From Chrysemys picta bellii (lineage: Eukaryota; Chordata; Testudines; Emydidae): DNA of 64,000 bases. Positions 1 to 13,489 of the stretch are shown here, piece by piece. A model generated the notes under the pieces. The model saw only the letters and a program-made list of their open reading frames with translations. It made no database searches and was not told where the DNA came from. The DNA lies in contig NC_088797.1 in NCBI RefSeq assembly GCF_011386835.1, forward strand, positions 97,412,264 through 97,476,263. Direction: 5' to 3'. Each line of letters starts with the position of its first letter. The stretch's first letter is position 1. Made by a program: the position numbers and the translations under genes.

Positions 1-3000
1 TAGGAAGAAGCTACAAAGAAATAAGAAAAATAGAGGAATTAACACACAGTGTGGAATAAACTAACAAAACTGAAGGACAAAATGTAATGGATTAGCATGC
101 TTATCCAATATCCTCACTAAATACAGACACAAAAATTCTGTGATGGGTTCTAATAAAGCTTGAGAGATTCACAGAAAAGTTAAACAGGGTTTATTGCAAG
201 AATGAAATCAGCAGACAATTTGAGGTGAACATTAAACTGTATTCACCAGGCCAGATTAAAGCACCTGGATAATTTTTTTATCTCTTGATTTATGGAAAGC
301 CCTTGGTTGGATTGAGTGGGTAATTTAAATACTTGGAAGGAGGAATCTATATCCATATCCAATATAATATATATCTATAGACACATATATGTGCGCACTC
401 ACATGGGAGACAAAATTGGCAAGGCCACACTGAATGGGAGCCTTCTTCACCTTTGCTCTTTACTCTACTTTCAAAACCCCGAGCAGAACAAATGTGAGCT
501 AATGGGAAAATTGCAGGCCTCCAGGTGGAAAATATAGAACATAAATGCACTGCTCTACAATGATGATATCTCATTGTACCTCACCCATACTTTAACATCT
601 GTGCCAGAGGTGATATTAGAATCGGATAGGTTTAGTCTTGCATCTAGGTACAAAACAGAACTACTCAACAGGATTAATCCTTTATAGTCGATTAATTTAA
701 GAAATTCTGTTCCTTTGTTTGGGTGTACCAAAATATATATAAATAAATAGTTAAATACCTAATATTCAAGTTGCAACTTCTTAAGAGTTACCTAATAATT
801 ACCAGTAATTACCAAACCCAGCCTTTGCTGGAGAGAATGTGAACTCACCATACACACTTTCTAGGCTAGGATGTGTTTGGAAGTACATTTGTTCATACAT
901 AAAATTTAAAACATCCTTGAGTTCTCCTTTGATGAAGTTAACCTATTATGCTTTGGGAGACAGTCCCTCAGATGTACAAAACAATAAGGAGATATTTATT
1001 CAAAATATATATCATAACAACGAAATTGAATCACCACACTATGACTTTCCAGAATAAAACTCTACAAATTATGGTCTGGCTAAATGTGAGAAACATCCAA
1101 AGTCTTTATGACTTTCAAAATTATACCCAATGAAGTCTCTTTTACTTCAATAGTCAACAATTTATTAGGCAAGTATTATTAAGTATTGGATTTCAGAACT
1201 ATACCTGTTGCCAAAGAATCAAAACATGATAGGAATAGTGCAGATACAGTTCTCACTTCACAGCTCTTTCTACCATCACACAAGCTGTCAAAAGAGAATC
1301 AGAGAAAAGAAATGTCTCTTGTGGACCTCTCTCCACCTTTTCCATTTCTCTTCATAGACATAGAAAACTGCCATAAAAATCCAAAAGGATCAGTACATAA
1401 CTGCCATGGTCATTAAGCTGGCAACAATACAGCAGGCACTGTATGGTGCTTGCAGAAAATGTATGGACTCCATCTGAACCTCAGCTACTATAGACCTTGC
1501 TTCCTTTTTCAGTTTCTCCAGGAGCTAATCCAAAAAAGGTGCACTTATCCTCAAGAGTGGGAATCTATATAGGCATTTCTCAAAGGAGAACTTCTAATGT
1601 TTTGGGGATTCTTCAATGATTTCCCGTGGGCAGTTTTAGATGCACTTCTTCTGAACTATTAGATCACAGTTTCCATACAAGTGTCTCAAGATATTAGAAG
1701 ATAAATGATCCCATGTTTAAAGCATGGATAATTGTAATTTTAACTTTAATTGACACTAGTTAACTAGATGGCTATTAGTAGCTATGAAGATTTTCCATTC
1801 CGTTACTCTGAATTGTAACTCTGACTGTAGGTGAGATCTCTGCTTCTTTCACAGTGTTACGGTGGATTTATATTATTCGTTTTTTTAAAGTTCTAGAGAG
1901 AAAAGACCTTTATAATTTGGAAGATTGGTCAACAAACAGACATTTGTAAATTTTAATATATATTTAAATACATTAAATGTGATTACTGTACTTTATCTCC
2001 TCTTTTGTCATGAGCAAACTATAAATAAAAATTGAAAACAAATATAAAATAACAGCCAACATGCGTGATCAAGTCAGAGAAATGGGTAGGTGTAACCTCA
2101 AAAATATTTGGCATAAACAATCTTCCAGTTTGTCTCTCTTCAAATATGAACCCATCAATACCTACAAAGATACAGTTTGTTGGGGGTGATCTATAATGGG
2201 ATTATTACTCATACACCCAAAGCATGACATTTTAATTTATAGCATCCTGTAATTCTCAAGAAAGACATGACTTTCATATCCTGACATGTTTACCATTGTA
2301 AGGCTAAGCTCATTATTAACATAAGTCCACTTAATAACTTCTACATAGTCTAGATGAACTGTTTCATTTTAAAATCCAGTCGAGCATGTTATTTTACCTG
2401 TATATTAAAACTGTAAATCACAAGGCAACTGATCATATTGAAATAGCATCTCTAAGCCTATGTTGTGTTCATTCAACTTCTTATTCAAATTATTGTGACA
2501 ACCTGATTTGTCTCCCCAATACCAATAAACATATGTCTACTATGTATTTGACACCTTTAAGCTGTTTCCAAGGACCCCGTATATTATGTGAGTAATACAT
2601 GCATATATTTTTGTTTTTCTGTATTGTTATGAGAAGAACCAACAGCTGTATTCCTATGGGTCAACTTTCCCCTGGACCTTGTAAGGATCCTGACCACTGT
2701 AGGTAAATCAAGTAATTTCAGCTGATTTTCAGTCCAAAATCTGCTCTATTTTATGTACAGCTGCCCACATTCCAAGGGACTCTTCTGGCAGCCAGAGACC
2801 ATTGGAGCACACAGTCCCCTTTCCTCTGAAAATGCCCCCTGTGTCAGGGCCAGAAAAGTTTACAGCATAGTGCCACTACACTGGCTCTATGTCATATGGA
2901 AATTCCTCTTACTCAGGAAGAATCTCCAGGTGGCCAGTTGAGCTATCTTTCTGGCTTATTTGTGTCACTATGGTGTAATACAGACCAAGCAGGGACCAGA

Positions 3001-3137
3001 ATCTGGTGTAATTTTTCTTAGTCATGGACATTTTGAATTACTTGGCTAGAATGGAGCTTCCTCACATAAGTTGTCATTAAAGATTTAATTGCTGTGGCTA
3101 GGTTTGGAGTTAGCCACATGCACCTATCTGACTTACG
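1..3137. other. Intronic DNA downstream of exon 12, no recognised feature
   Basis: AT-rich sequence with frequent stops in all frames. No exon with conserved Sec15 sequence, no TIR pair and no repeat I can name was found. Confidence 0.5.
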
Positions 3138-3382
3138 ACTGAGGAGGACGGATGGCTTTGTGATTAAGGTTGTGGACTTGGAATCCAGAGACCAGGGTTT
3201 AATTTCCATTCTACCATAGACATCCTGTGTGACAATGGGCAGGTCACTTAGTGTCTGTGCCTCAGTCCCCACCTGGAAAATGGACATAATAGTACTTTCC
3301 TACCTCTCTGGGGTGAAGATAAATTCATTAACTGTGAGGTGGTCTGCTACTATGATGATGAAGGCTATTTAAGTACCTAAAG
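3138..3382 (+). repeat. MIR-like tRNA-derived SINE, near full length
   Basis: A tRNA-like promoter head (TGGCTTTGTGATTAAGG as A-box region, GGTTTAATTTC as a degraded B box) is followed by the core and tail typical of amniote MIR: GTGTGACAATGGGCAGGTCA, then CTCAGTCCCCACCTGGAAAA and ATAATAGTACTTTCCTACC. The end resembles the sauropsid version, finishing near TATTTAAGTACCTA. Confidence 0.8.
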
Positions 3383-3714
3383 AGAGGCAAAGAATGTAAC
3401 ATGTTTCCATTACATGATCTTTTTTCTAGTTATTTATAACTTTGTCAAAGTAACAGTTGAAGATGAAATTTTCCATGCTGAGTGTATGCCTCAGGTTGAA
3501 CTTTATCAGAGCATTTCAGCTAAAACGATCCAGCCATTTCTGAGAAACAGATAAGGAGAAAATAGGCTGTTTTGCCCATCTTACACATTTTTACAACTGT
3601 TTCATTGAGAAGCAGGGACTTGACAACTGCCAGGATGGCAAGGAGGGGAATTATTCTAGTGTCAGGGATCTGTCTTCTGCAGTGCTGATGCAAATCAGCT
3701 CAAATCTGGTCAAG

Positions 3715-6700
3715 CAAGGCTGGCCCACAACATTTTGGCACCTGAGGCGGGGAGCTCAAATGACGCTCCCATGCCACCTCGCTTGGGCCAAAACTTTGAA
3801 AGGTCTCAATTCTGCCTTCTTCCTGTTCTACTCGTCTCATGGTACTGCTCTGCTACCTACCCCAATAAAGGAGAACTAACAACTTAAAATGTCTTGTTCA
3901 AAAATTTTAAGTAACACTTAACATTCAAACACCTGAACAGCAAATGTAACTTTTCTTGTCTGCATAGTAAACACTGACATTTTTATCTGTTTGAATAATC
4001 AAAGTGGTGCTTTCTGTGCCTTCTTGGTTGCAAAGATTTGAACTGGTTCCTGAAGGTCCACAGTCTGGGCCAGCTCATGCTCTACTGAGATGGTTGCAAG
4101 GCCGACCAGCCTCTCCTGTGTCATTGTGGAGTGTAGATGTGTTTTTATTAACTTCAGCTTGGAGAAGCTGCATTCTCCACTGGCAACTGTTATAGGAAGT
4201 GTTAGAAGTATGCGCAGAGCAACAAAAGCATTTGGAAAGAGGATGGTCAACTTATTAGTGCACATAAATTCCAGAACAGCCTTTGGAGTTGATCCTGCTG
4301 AAATGTATCTTGAAAGGGCTTTCAGTTCATCACCTAAATCACTCGCATCAATATCATGCATGTCATCATGTGTCAACACTGTCTCTAGTGCCCTGCATTG
4401 CTGGTGTAGGTCTTCTTCAGTTATAGTGAGAAGTTTTGGAATATCATACAACATGCCAAATATACTGCTGTGTTCCTTGAGCTGCATGAAACGTTCTTCA
4501 ACTGACTGTATTGCACAATCTAGCACCTGGTTAAAGAATTCAACTTTGAATTGTTGTTTGGGGTCTCTTATGGGATTATCCCGTGCCTGGTAATCAAAAT
4601 GTCTTCTTCTTCGGTGACTCTTGTATTCTTGAATGGGTGGGAAAATAGCTTCAGTGTGAAGTTCCTCTGCCAACTTCTGTGCACTCTTCAGAATGTTTTG
4701 AAATCCCTCATCTGACCAGTAAGACTGTAGGTATGACTTTGCTTTGTCCAGTTGTTCCATTGCTCCAGATATATCAAGGTCAACACCTTGGAGTCTCTTG
4801 CTTACAACATTTATTTCATGTCATGCCACAATTCTAAGACACACAGACATTTGAATTTATGTATCTTTCTGGTGATTCCATTTGTCTCTGCCACTGTTCT
4901 CCCACGAACAGTTCTTGTCATAGCATTATCCTCCATAATGGCAACTATGGCATCATCTATCTTCCCAATTTGGTGTTTGATAGGCTTTATCGCCTCCACT
5001 CAACTTTCCCATCGTGTGGCACTCAGTGGTTTCAGTGTGAGAGAGGATGTTCCCAGATGTTGCTTCAAAATTTGCCATTGATGAGTTGATTCAGAGAAAA
5101 ATACATAGATGCTTTGAATTACATTAAAAAATTCAGCAGCCTCACTAGAAGCTGATGCTGCATCACTGACCACCAAGTTCAATGAATGAGAACTGCATGG
5201 GACAAAAAAAGCTTGAGGGTTTAACTCTTGGATCCATGTCTGCACTCCTCTGTTCTTTCCTCCCATGTTGGTACCATTATCATAGCCCTGACCTCTCATG
5301 TCAGCTATCGCAATTCCCATATCTTCCAGCTTTTTAAGAAGCACATTTGTCATACCAGCTCCTGTAGTATCATCAATGTCAATAAATTCTAGAAAATACT
5401 CTCTGATCGTCACCATTGCAGGGACATTTTCACTAGGTTCTGTTGTTGTTACAATACGCACCATTAAATTCATTTGTTCCGTATGGCTGATGTCAGGTGT
5501 GCAGTCCAGAATAACAGAGTAATATCTTGCTGACTTCAGATCTGCCACAATCTTCTGTTTGACTTTCGTTGCCAGTAACTGTATGATCTCATTTTGAATT
5601 GTTTTTCCAAGGTAGTGGTGTGTATACATTTCTTGGGTGATGACTCTTCTTAGATGCTCCTGGAGTACAGCATCAAACTCAGCCATCAGCTCCACAATTT
5701 TAAGGACGTTTCCATCGTTTGGCACATACAGCTGATCTGAAGTGCCACGCAGTGCTAGGTTTTGGGTAGCAAGCATTCTCAGAATGGCAATGAGTCTTTT
5801 CAGAACATTTTGCCAGTAAAGAGACTCTGATGCAATCTTCTCTTGATGCTGATCATCTATGGTGGCCTTTAACCTTAGTCTCATCTCAAGCTCTTTCCAC
5901 CTATGGAATGCTCTCCGGTGATTTGCTGCCTTCTCACGGCATGCCAGACTTTTCCAGTCCTTTGTTCCTGTAGAACCCAGTGTGGCTGGAACATTATTAG
6001 ACTGCAACAAAAACACTATGCAGCATTCTGGGCTTTTGAGTACATAAACCATGGCCTCTCCACTTTGTCACCATTGGGGATTTCACGCCAGTAATGTGTT
6101 GGATGGAAACTTATATTTTCATTGTCTTTGGGGAACATGAAGTTTTTCACTTGCTGTGGCCCATGCAGTACAAGGAAGTCCCTCAGGCTACAGCTCAAGT
6201 GGGTCCACAGTCCTGGATCATCTAGAGTTAAGGAACTAAACTCAGCAGCAGCTGTTTCTTGTGCCTCCACTACACTCTTCTCTGATCTACACTTTTCTTC
6301 AGGCATGTGCATGGTTACATCCATTTGAGATGGAGATATGGATGCTTCAGTAGCTGCCAGGTCACCTGCACTCTGACTAACTGGAAGATCAGACATCTCC
6401 TCACCACTCACATCCTCACTGGGGCCGGAAGGCTCACTGTGAACATTTGTGCCTATGTATCTCAGGAAAGCTCCTTCCTGCTTAGATAGAAAAGCTTCCT
6501 TTGCTTTCTTTCTTTTTCTGAATGCTGCCCCTCATGACTGCTGTTCTGTGCCAGCTATAGTGGCTCTCAACACTCAATTGAAGGGGACAAATAAGCAGGC
6601 TGGTAGCAGGGCCTGAGTGAGGGAAGATATCAGTGTCTTAAGGGCCTAACTGGCTCCTACTACTTCAGTTGACTGCCTGTTCTCCTCAAGTGGGTTCAGG

Positions 6701-7030
6701 GAAGCAGCAGGAAACAGGAAGTTCCCTGAGAAGCTGGTGTTAATCAGTTCAGGCTCCTGGGGTGCTAGAGAGGTACATAAGAGGCTCTTCCTCCTCTCTC
6801 TCCCTGCAGCTCCTGCTGCTTTCTGTTATTCCCTCTCACCTTTTCTCCTGCATTGTCTCTTGTGCCTGTTATGTCTCTTGTGCCCTCCTTCCTCCACCAT
6901 CTCTGTGCACCTAGAGCAGAGAGAATACAGCAGCAGACAATTTTCTACACTCTGGGTCCTAGTGCACCCCCCCCACTGTCTGGCACCTGAGGCAGCCACC
7001 TCAGTTCGCCTCATGGTAAGGCCAAGCCTG
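3715..7030 (-). mobile_element. hAT DNA transposon, nearly complete but inactive
   Basis: A 3316-bp element flanked by a perfect 8-bp target-site duplication, TGGTCAAG, at 3707-3714 and 7031-7038. The ends are imperfect terminal inverted repeats: CAAGGCTGGCC on the left and, read inward from the right, CAGGCTTGGCC; both are followed by a GGCACCTGAGGC-type motif in inverted positions. An 8-bp duplication and CA..TG ends are hallmarks of hAT transposons. It encodes one transposase on the minus strand (3999-about 6520). The 6530-7030 portion is its 5' leader and terminal region. It lies in the EXOC6 intron after exon 12 in the same orientation as the gene. Confidence 0.9.
3999..6520 (-). pseudogene. 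hAT transposase pseudogene (ZMYM1-like / TTF-zinc-finger type)
   Basis: The reading frame is recognisable over about 800 residues. Order: acidic N-terminal region (ending near 6050 with WFMYSKAQNAA), remnant of a TTF-type Cys zinc finger (CFCC near 6025), a long DUF4371/RNase-H-like catalytic region with LDCTPDIS and RGQGYDNGTNM supplying the expected acidic residues, and the C-terminal hAT dimerisation domain with ASGECSFSKLKLIKTHL, ending at 3999. Lesions: a stop TAG plus a roughly 10-bp deletion in the zinc finger near 6030, an in-frame TGA at 4998-5000 that looks like CpG decay of an Arg CGA codon, and a short deletion shifting the frame near 4813. The start region near 6520 also has a stop. 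It cannot make a working transposase. Confidence 0.88.
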
Positions 7031-7038
7031 TGGTCAAG

Positions 7039-8948
7039 TTATAACCTCTGAAAATGTTTCAGGTTACACATGATCAATAGAGGCTTGTTGAGAGTTTGGC
7101 AGCTAAATTCTCTGAAGAGTCCATCTGCACTGAGCAAGCTTTATCCCTGCACAGGTGCTATGTGCCAAACAGACTGCACATGTATGCTCCATCCCAAGGC
7201 TATAGGGGCTGAGCAGGATTTTCCCTGCAATTGTTCCTCCTGGCAGCTGAGAGCTACTGTGGCACAGAGCACCAGAAATGAGAGCAGAAATAGCATCTCC
7301 TGTGCTTTCAATGTATCCATTGCTTGCACCGAGGCAGTGAAGAGGAGGAGGAAGCAGCCTGACTTGAATGCAGAGTAGTGAGGAGCAAAGACAAGGTGGG
7401 GATAGAAGCAGAGAGTCAGAAGAGGACAGGAGCAGAGGGAGACAGACATAGGAGTTGGTGTGTGGAATTGATAGAAGCAGAGGGGAACAGAGACAGGATG
7501 GGGAAAGACTGAGGCAGAAGGACTTATAACCACTAGGGAACATTCCTCTTAACAATCTGGAATTGAACCCAGGATTTCTGAGTCTCAACATTATTTCTTG
7601 AGCATCTACAAATAACTGTGAAACCCTCTAGGGGCTGAGAATAACAGTCTACTTCCACCAGTTGCTCCATAAACTCAGGTAGCAGTGATCTGTGCAGAGG
7701 ATCTAAAGGTTCTAAAATGAAACATGGATGTCAATATGTTTCACATGATGGAATTTCTATTTTCTCAGTTTGCTTTTTGAGAAATCTAGGAAATTACACA
7801 CACAAGATTACATTAAAAGAACATTATTAAGGTTGCAAGGTCAAGCAGTCAAAAGTTATGAAATGCCATAATGCAACCTTAATTCAAGTCCCTTGTGTGC
7901 ATGCATTAGGATACATGATTTAATTACATGATCACATGCATATTTTTTCTGAATAATTTAACATCGTTTTTTTGTATGCAATAGATAAATAAATAGATCC
8001 CAGAAATCACATATTCAGTGTAAATTTAGGAATGGTTTCCATTTGGAGTCACAGATGTCTATCTTGGAACATACAAAATTGTAATGCGGTACACAACAGT
8101 TGTGATGTCAAAATCACAGCATATTTCATTAGCAGACAATAAGATAATAACGGTGACATTCTGTAGATTCTGATCTGACTGTTCTCTTTCCACATTCCTG
8201 AAATTTTGGTTTACCCATTGCATCCCTTGTATAGGTAGCAATTTTAAATTAAGGTTATGCAAGTGGAAGTGAAGTAGTATTTTAAAGCAGGTGGAAAGGT
8301 GTTTTTCATGTGCTGATATATGTACTTTGTAGTAACATGCAATAAATTGACCACCGCCTACATTCCAGAAAGTATTTGTCAGGTAGTAGCCACAGCCAGA
8401 GGCAAGATATCTGACTAGACAGAACTCTGGTCTAATCTGGCTTGGCAATTCTTGTCTAGTTGAACATTTTAGAGATTAAACTGTGGCAAAAACGTATTTA
8501 TGAGTGTAAAAGTACAAAAAATAAAGAGATATGGACACATGAAGCTATAATGGATAGATTTACAGAATTTACTGGGCTCCCACATATAAAATGAGTATTC
8601 TAATAGAGAATAAAAGTTGTCAGAGTCGCTTGGATATGGCTAGATTCTTTTGGAAGGGGACTTTTTTTTTTTACTGTACTGAGCCTCAGATAATGGGCCC
8701 ATGATCCTTGACTGGTGGCCTCTAGGCACTAACATAATACAAATAACAACAAAACAACAATTTTACATATGATTCAGGATTGCTCCATAACAACTATAGT
8801 CTAGATTAGAATACTGTATTTACCTCATACTAGAAACCAGCACTCAGAAGAACATAATATTCCCTTACATTAAACCCTTCCTGAACAATTATCTTGCCAA
8901 AAATCAATGGAAGAAGCAACAGCTCAGAACCATGATGCCACACAACAG
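7039..8948. other. Intronic DNA, possible remnant of a tRNA-derived SINE near 7540-7620
   Basis: Mostly anonymous sequence. On the minus strand around 7558-7590 there is a B-box-like GGGTTCAATTCC preceded by a tRNA-like stretch, which may be a worn SINE head. A purine-rich stretch covers 7330-7520. Open frames here have no recognisable homology. Confidence 0.35.
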
Positions 8949-9252
8949 GCTAAGGGTATAACTACACAGCAGCTGGGAGTGTGCTTCCCAGTATGGTTAG
9001 ACAGACACACACTAGCTCTGCTCCAGGTAGCATGCTAAAAATAGCAGTGTGACTATGGCAGCATGGGCAGCAGCTCAGGCTAGCTGTTTAAGTACAATCC
9101 TGCCCAATCCTCTAGGTGGCTAGCTTCTGCCACCGCCCGTCCCTCCGCAGCCACATTGCTATTTTTCGTGTGCTAGCTCAACTAACGCTAGCATGTCGGC
9201 CTATCCATTCTGGGAAGCACCCTCACAGCTGCTGTGTAGACAAACCCTTAGC
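8949..9252. mobile_element. Long-TIR MITE
   Basis: About 304 bp with inverted ends of about 43 bp: left GCTAAGGGTATAACTACACA and, read inward from the right, GCTAAGGGTTTGTCTACACA, both continuing through GCAGCTG to CTTCCCAG. The core has no coding potential. The superfamily is uncertain; no clean target-site duplication was identified. Confidence 0.78.
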
Positions 9253-10362
9253 TTGATGAACTGCAATGAAAATCTGTGCTGTGACTAGATTTGTGGTTCA
9301 TTAACCTTCTATATGTAGCTCTTTTTGTGTGCTACAAGATTGACATCTATATGGAAGCCATTCCTCAATTTACACTATGAATAAACAATTTCTAGGATTA
9401 CAATCTTATTAACCATTAGGCCAGATAGATGCATATGATCAGCTAATATTAGAATTTAGGAATCAACAATTCTTTCCCGCCCATAACTCCCCCCAACACA
9501 GTTTTTCCACCTTTTGCCCCCCACTTAGAATAGTATTAATCATTGAATTATATTGACTCAAACCTTTTAACACTAGACAACAGACATCGGTATAAATAAA
9601 ATAGCGTGGTATAGAGCCAGATATAATTACATTTTTTGCATATATTATTGTGAATGAATACTATTTCTTATTTTAAATGAAAATTCAGTAAAACCTGATT
9701 CTCAAAAGACAAATATATAACTATTATTGCTTTACAAACCATTTCTAAACTTCATAAAGTGAAGTTCTGAATTCTGTCTTGCTGTTACCTAAGAGCCTTC
9801 AAAACAATGTGTTTTCTAGCAGTGCAATATCAGAATCACGTTTTCATTCTCAGGTTGAAATGTAATTATACTACAACAGTTTCACTTTTTAAATTCTGTT
9901 TCTTTGACATTACTAAGTAAGAACGCTTGAAAATATACCACGAAGTACAGCAGAAAAAGGTAAACATTGTTGTTTGTTTGATATTGTTCTGAAACTAAAC
10001 ATTTTGCAATATATGAAGTACAATCTATTAAAGTTTATGATACAGTAAATAATAAAATCGCAAGTTACCTCAAGACTAAGGCATGAACTATCTGCAAGAG
10101 ATTGCTGTTTCGATGTACATACAAACACATTTTCATGTCCTATTAATGTTTAAAATGCCATAAAAGAAAAACTACATTTACCTGTTCATTGTTAATACTG
10201 ATAATTTATCTTTAATTCTCAACATTTAGGAAACTGTTAATGTAAAAACATGTAAGAATCCCCTGGGCCCTCATTTATTTTTCTTTTTTACAGTTAATGT
10301 ATGGTGATTTTAATGCAAAGATTTTTAGACTTCATAATTTAAATGGTGGACATATTACATAC
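9253..10362. other. Intronic DNA, nothing recognised
   Basis: AT-rich intron immediately downstream of exon 12. No repeat, exon or structured element could be supported. Confidence 0.45.
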
Positions 10363-10497
10363 CTTAAAAGTGGAAAGACCATACAGCCTTGCAGTGTGAA
10401 CAGTCTCTTGGGAAATATTTGTAATGTTAGTTATGAAGTCCTCAAGGTATTTACAGGCTTGTTCCAGGTGTGTTGTGTTTATGATGATTTGCACCAG
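10363..10497 (-). CDS. EXOC6: EXOC6 internal exon (window exon 12, last in window)
   Basis: A 135-bp, 45-codon exon in phase 0 with a TTGTAG acceptor and a GTATGT donor. It runs from LVQIIINTTHLEQACKYLED to RLYGLSTFK. This is the middle of the Sec15 domain. The following exon, expected to begin with the DARHAAE-type block, was searched for by eye down to position 1 and is not in the window. Confidence 0.95.
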
Positions 10498-11139
10498 CTA
10501 CAAAAGACCAAAATTCCGGTAAAATGCCCTTGTATCAACAAATATCACCTGATTTTTTTAAGAGTTATTGCTTTCAGCCACTGCATTGCTAGTAGATAAT
10601 TATAGTATTACAGGATACAACTGAATAACTGCCAATTTTAAAGTCAGAATGCAAATACTGCTCACAAGTCATACTACAGTTTAAAAACAAAAATTATAAC
10701 CATCAATTCATTAAAAAGAAATTCCATTTTACATTGTAAGACTGTTACGATTAAAAAAAGATCACCATAGTCAAATTAATAATTCCATACCAGAAAAATC
10801 TCTGCATTACATTAAATGTTAAGGTCACAAAGTGAAAGTCAGGTTAGGAAATTTCAAAGTTAAGATTGCACCCTTGTGCATAAACTATGACCCAGTATTA
10901 TATGCTACTCTCTTTTTCTGCTGGACCCATGTCCTTGTTCAGTACACAAAACAGACAGGGCTTAGTGGATGAAACAGCATTTCAACACTTCTTAAACCAT
11001 CATTGTACAGTGTGTGGCTCCATGCCTCATTTACTGGATGGCAACCAAACCCTGCCCAATGTAAAGGATTCTTCTTTCTCTTTATAGTCTTTTCTATGGC
11101 CCTTCTTCATTTTAGTAACTGAGCACCTCAAATATAATA

Positions 11140-11290
11140 AAGATTTTATCTTCACATCATCCCTGAGAGTTCAGGAAGTACCCTATTTTACAGATGTACA
11201 ACTGAGGCACAAAGAGATCATGTGCCTTCCCAAGATACTATAGCACCCATAGAACCCAGATTTCATAGCCTCAGCCCAGTTCCTTTAACT
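11140..11290 (-). repeat. Antisense MIR/L2-type repeat fragment
   Basis: CTATTTTACAGATGTACAAC followed by TGAGGCACAAAGAGATCA and a CCTTCCCAAG motif matches the shared core of MIR and L2-type tails (ATTTTACAGATGAGGAAACT-type consensus, GAGGCACAGAGA). It lies in the intron between exons 11 and 12. Confidence 0.6.
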
Positions 11291-11365
11291 GCAATATCAT
11301 TCATCAGCTTTCAGTAGACCCGTGCTGCCACCATAGCACAGCATATAACTACAGGGAATGAGACA

Positions 11366-11590
11366 CCAGGCTAAGAGCTCATCTACACAGTGAGTTAGTG
11401 CTCTGCAAGTCAGGACATGATCTACAGCACACCAGCTTTCTGTGCACTAACATCCCATGTGATCACAGCCACAGCAGAATGAAAATCCTAGTGTACACCC
11501 CACATGGGATATTAGCGCATAGCTAGCCAAAGAACTGTATATTCACCCCCTGGCTTGCTGCACACTAACTTGCCACGTACACAAGCATTA
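11366..11590. mobile_element. Degenerate TIR element (MITE)
   Basis: The left end TCATCTACACAGTGAGTTAG is matched in inverted orientation by the right end (TGTGTACGTGGCAAGTTAGTG read inward), with CTGCAAG/CAGCAAG following. The arms are diverged, so the element is old. It resembles the family at 8949-9252 in its CTACACAG motif. Confidence 0.5.
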
Positions 11591-11782
11591 ATTCACTTTT
11601 CAAACCTGTCTCGTTTTCAGTCCAATACACACCCTGAATGAAGCTGGGGTCCTGTGGAAAAAACAGTATGTGATCATGTAATAAAATATTTTATTGCAAT
11701 GCACACACAAAAGGAGGACAGGTGGTGTAGGGAACCTTAACTTTGTTGTTTCTTGAACTGATCGCTTCACTTTGCAGCTGTA

Positions 11783-11786
<4 letters not shown>

Positions 11787-11838
<52 letters not shown>
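11787..11838. repeat. (TG)n microsatellite, 26 units
   Basis: An uninterrupted TG dinucleotide run of 52 bp. The Val/Cys and His/Thr repeat peptides it generates in open frames are artefacts. Confidence 0.98.
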
Positions 11839-11841
<3 letters not shown>

Positions 11842-12293
11842 TTTCCTATTTTTAAAAATATTAAGAAAGAAATTCCACCATGTTCTCTATTTGTACATAG
11901 CAGAAGAATGCTCTGCACTGAATAATGTGCAATCAATGAGGCAGGAGCCCTTAACTTATTCCTTGCACACCTATGTCTTATTAAACAGGACTCCTTCAAT
12001 GCAACCCTTCCTTCAATATGCATCCACATATAAATATATATTTCATTAGACCCAACACTCTATAGCGTTGTCATTTTCATATGGAAATATACATCTATAC
12101 ATCTTCCTCTTTTTCTATTTCTTGAATTTATACATAAAAGTGTTTCTTGCGATTTAAAACCAAACAAACTATTACATTTGTTAACCTGATATAAAGCTTA
12201 GTACTACAATATATCTGGATTTATGAAAACATGTTTAGCAGTAATTGTCCTTTATAAAAAAAAAATCTTTGGGCTATGTATTTCATAACTTAC

Positions 12294-12405
12294 CTCTGTT
12301 AAACCTATATGTGGCTTTTTGATGAGGTTTTGTAAACAACTACTTAAAGTTCTTGTTAGCAGCAAATTTGTAGATTTTCTAAGCATATCATCTATTTCTG
12401 TCGAA
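12294..12405 (-). CDS. EXOC6: EXOC6 internal exon (window exon 11)
   Basis: A 112-bp exon with a TTTCAG acceptor and a GTAAGT donor. One base completes Ser, then 37 codons run from STEIDDMLRKSTNLLLTRTL to KKPHIGLTE. The RKSTNLLLTRTL block is conserved across Sec15 proteins; KPHIGLTE follows EXOC6 and not EXOC6B. Confidence 0.95.
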
Positions 12406-13489
12406 CTGAAAAACAAAGTTTTGGATACTGTTAAACCGATACTAAAGTTACAATACTTTAATTGACATATTTAGCACCTTTACATCTTCACATGCTTAGC
12501 ATCTTCAACATGGCTTACAAACATTAACAAACCCTCTCTGCTATTTAAATGGCACCAACATCTACTGTCCTTCCATTGTTTCAGGCCTTTCCTCCGTTCT
12601 CCGTTGTTTTCCTCCTGCCCTAGTTATTTTCTCCTTTACCAACTCATGGCTGTGCCACAGTTTAATATTCAACATATCTCAGAATTATATCCTTTTAATT
12701 AGATGGATTTAAAATCCCAACACCAAAATCCAGGATCAAAATTACTCAAACACTCACTGCACTATATGAATTTCTGAGCTTGCACCAACAGTGTGTCACA
12801 ACCACTTAGGAAAGGCATTGACTGGGTTATCCCAGTATTTTGTGGTATCAGATGTTCAGGGCATCTAATCACATTAACTAGTAACCTGTCAGTCTCCACA
12901 TAAAAATCCCATTGGTGGAAGTGATGAAGTCTAGTGGCTCCTCATTGTCACATAAAGGTAATGTGTGGTGATCAGAAGGCAACTGGGAGTCAGGAAATTT
13001 CTATACATGTTGCAGAAATAATATCTGTCTACTGACTTGGTTAAGTAGTTAAAGAAATTTAATCAGCTTCAGTATAATTAAAGTGACTAATCTGTCCTCT
13101 TCTGATACACAGCAAGGACAAAAGTATGCCTTTCACATCCTTTTCAACAGAATCAGATATCAGAACATTAACCTGCTTCCAATCTGAAGTGACTGGTTGG
13201 GAGTTCTGTAACCAGCCAATCACAAGGAAGACCTCTTTCTTTCTTTTTTTGGCTTCAGAGGGGTGCCTCCTCCCCAGTATCATTGCTGCAATGAATAAAA
13301 CATTCCCAACATTTAACACCACCAAATAAATAAATAAATAAATAAAGATAATCAAAGCCACTACATGTACTGGTAGGTCATGGAACACCATAGTGGGAAC
13401 TAATCACTGGCCAGAAAATTGTGTCAGGTGAACAGAAACACACACTACTAGCACTGTGTCGCCAGCAGCTAACAGTTTAAAAATCAGAA
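12406..13489. other. Intronic DNA with an (AAAT)n tract at 13325-13346
   Basis: Intron upstream of exon 11. Apart from the short AAAT microsatellite nothing could be identified. Confidence 0.5.

Noticed and set aside
4090..4593. 167-codon plus-strand open frame
   Set aside because: It is the shadow of the hAT transposase, which is clearly coded on the minus strand.
11691..12029. Open frame with a His-Thr repeat
   Set aside because: It is read through the TG microsatellite.
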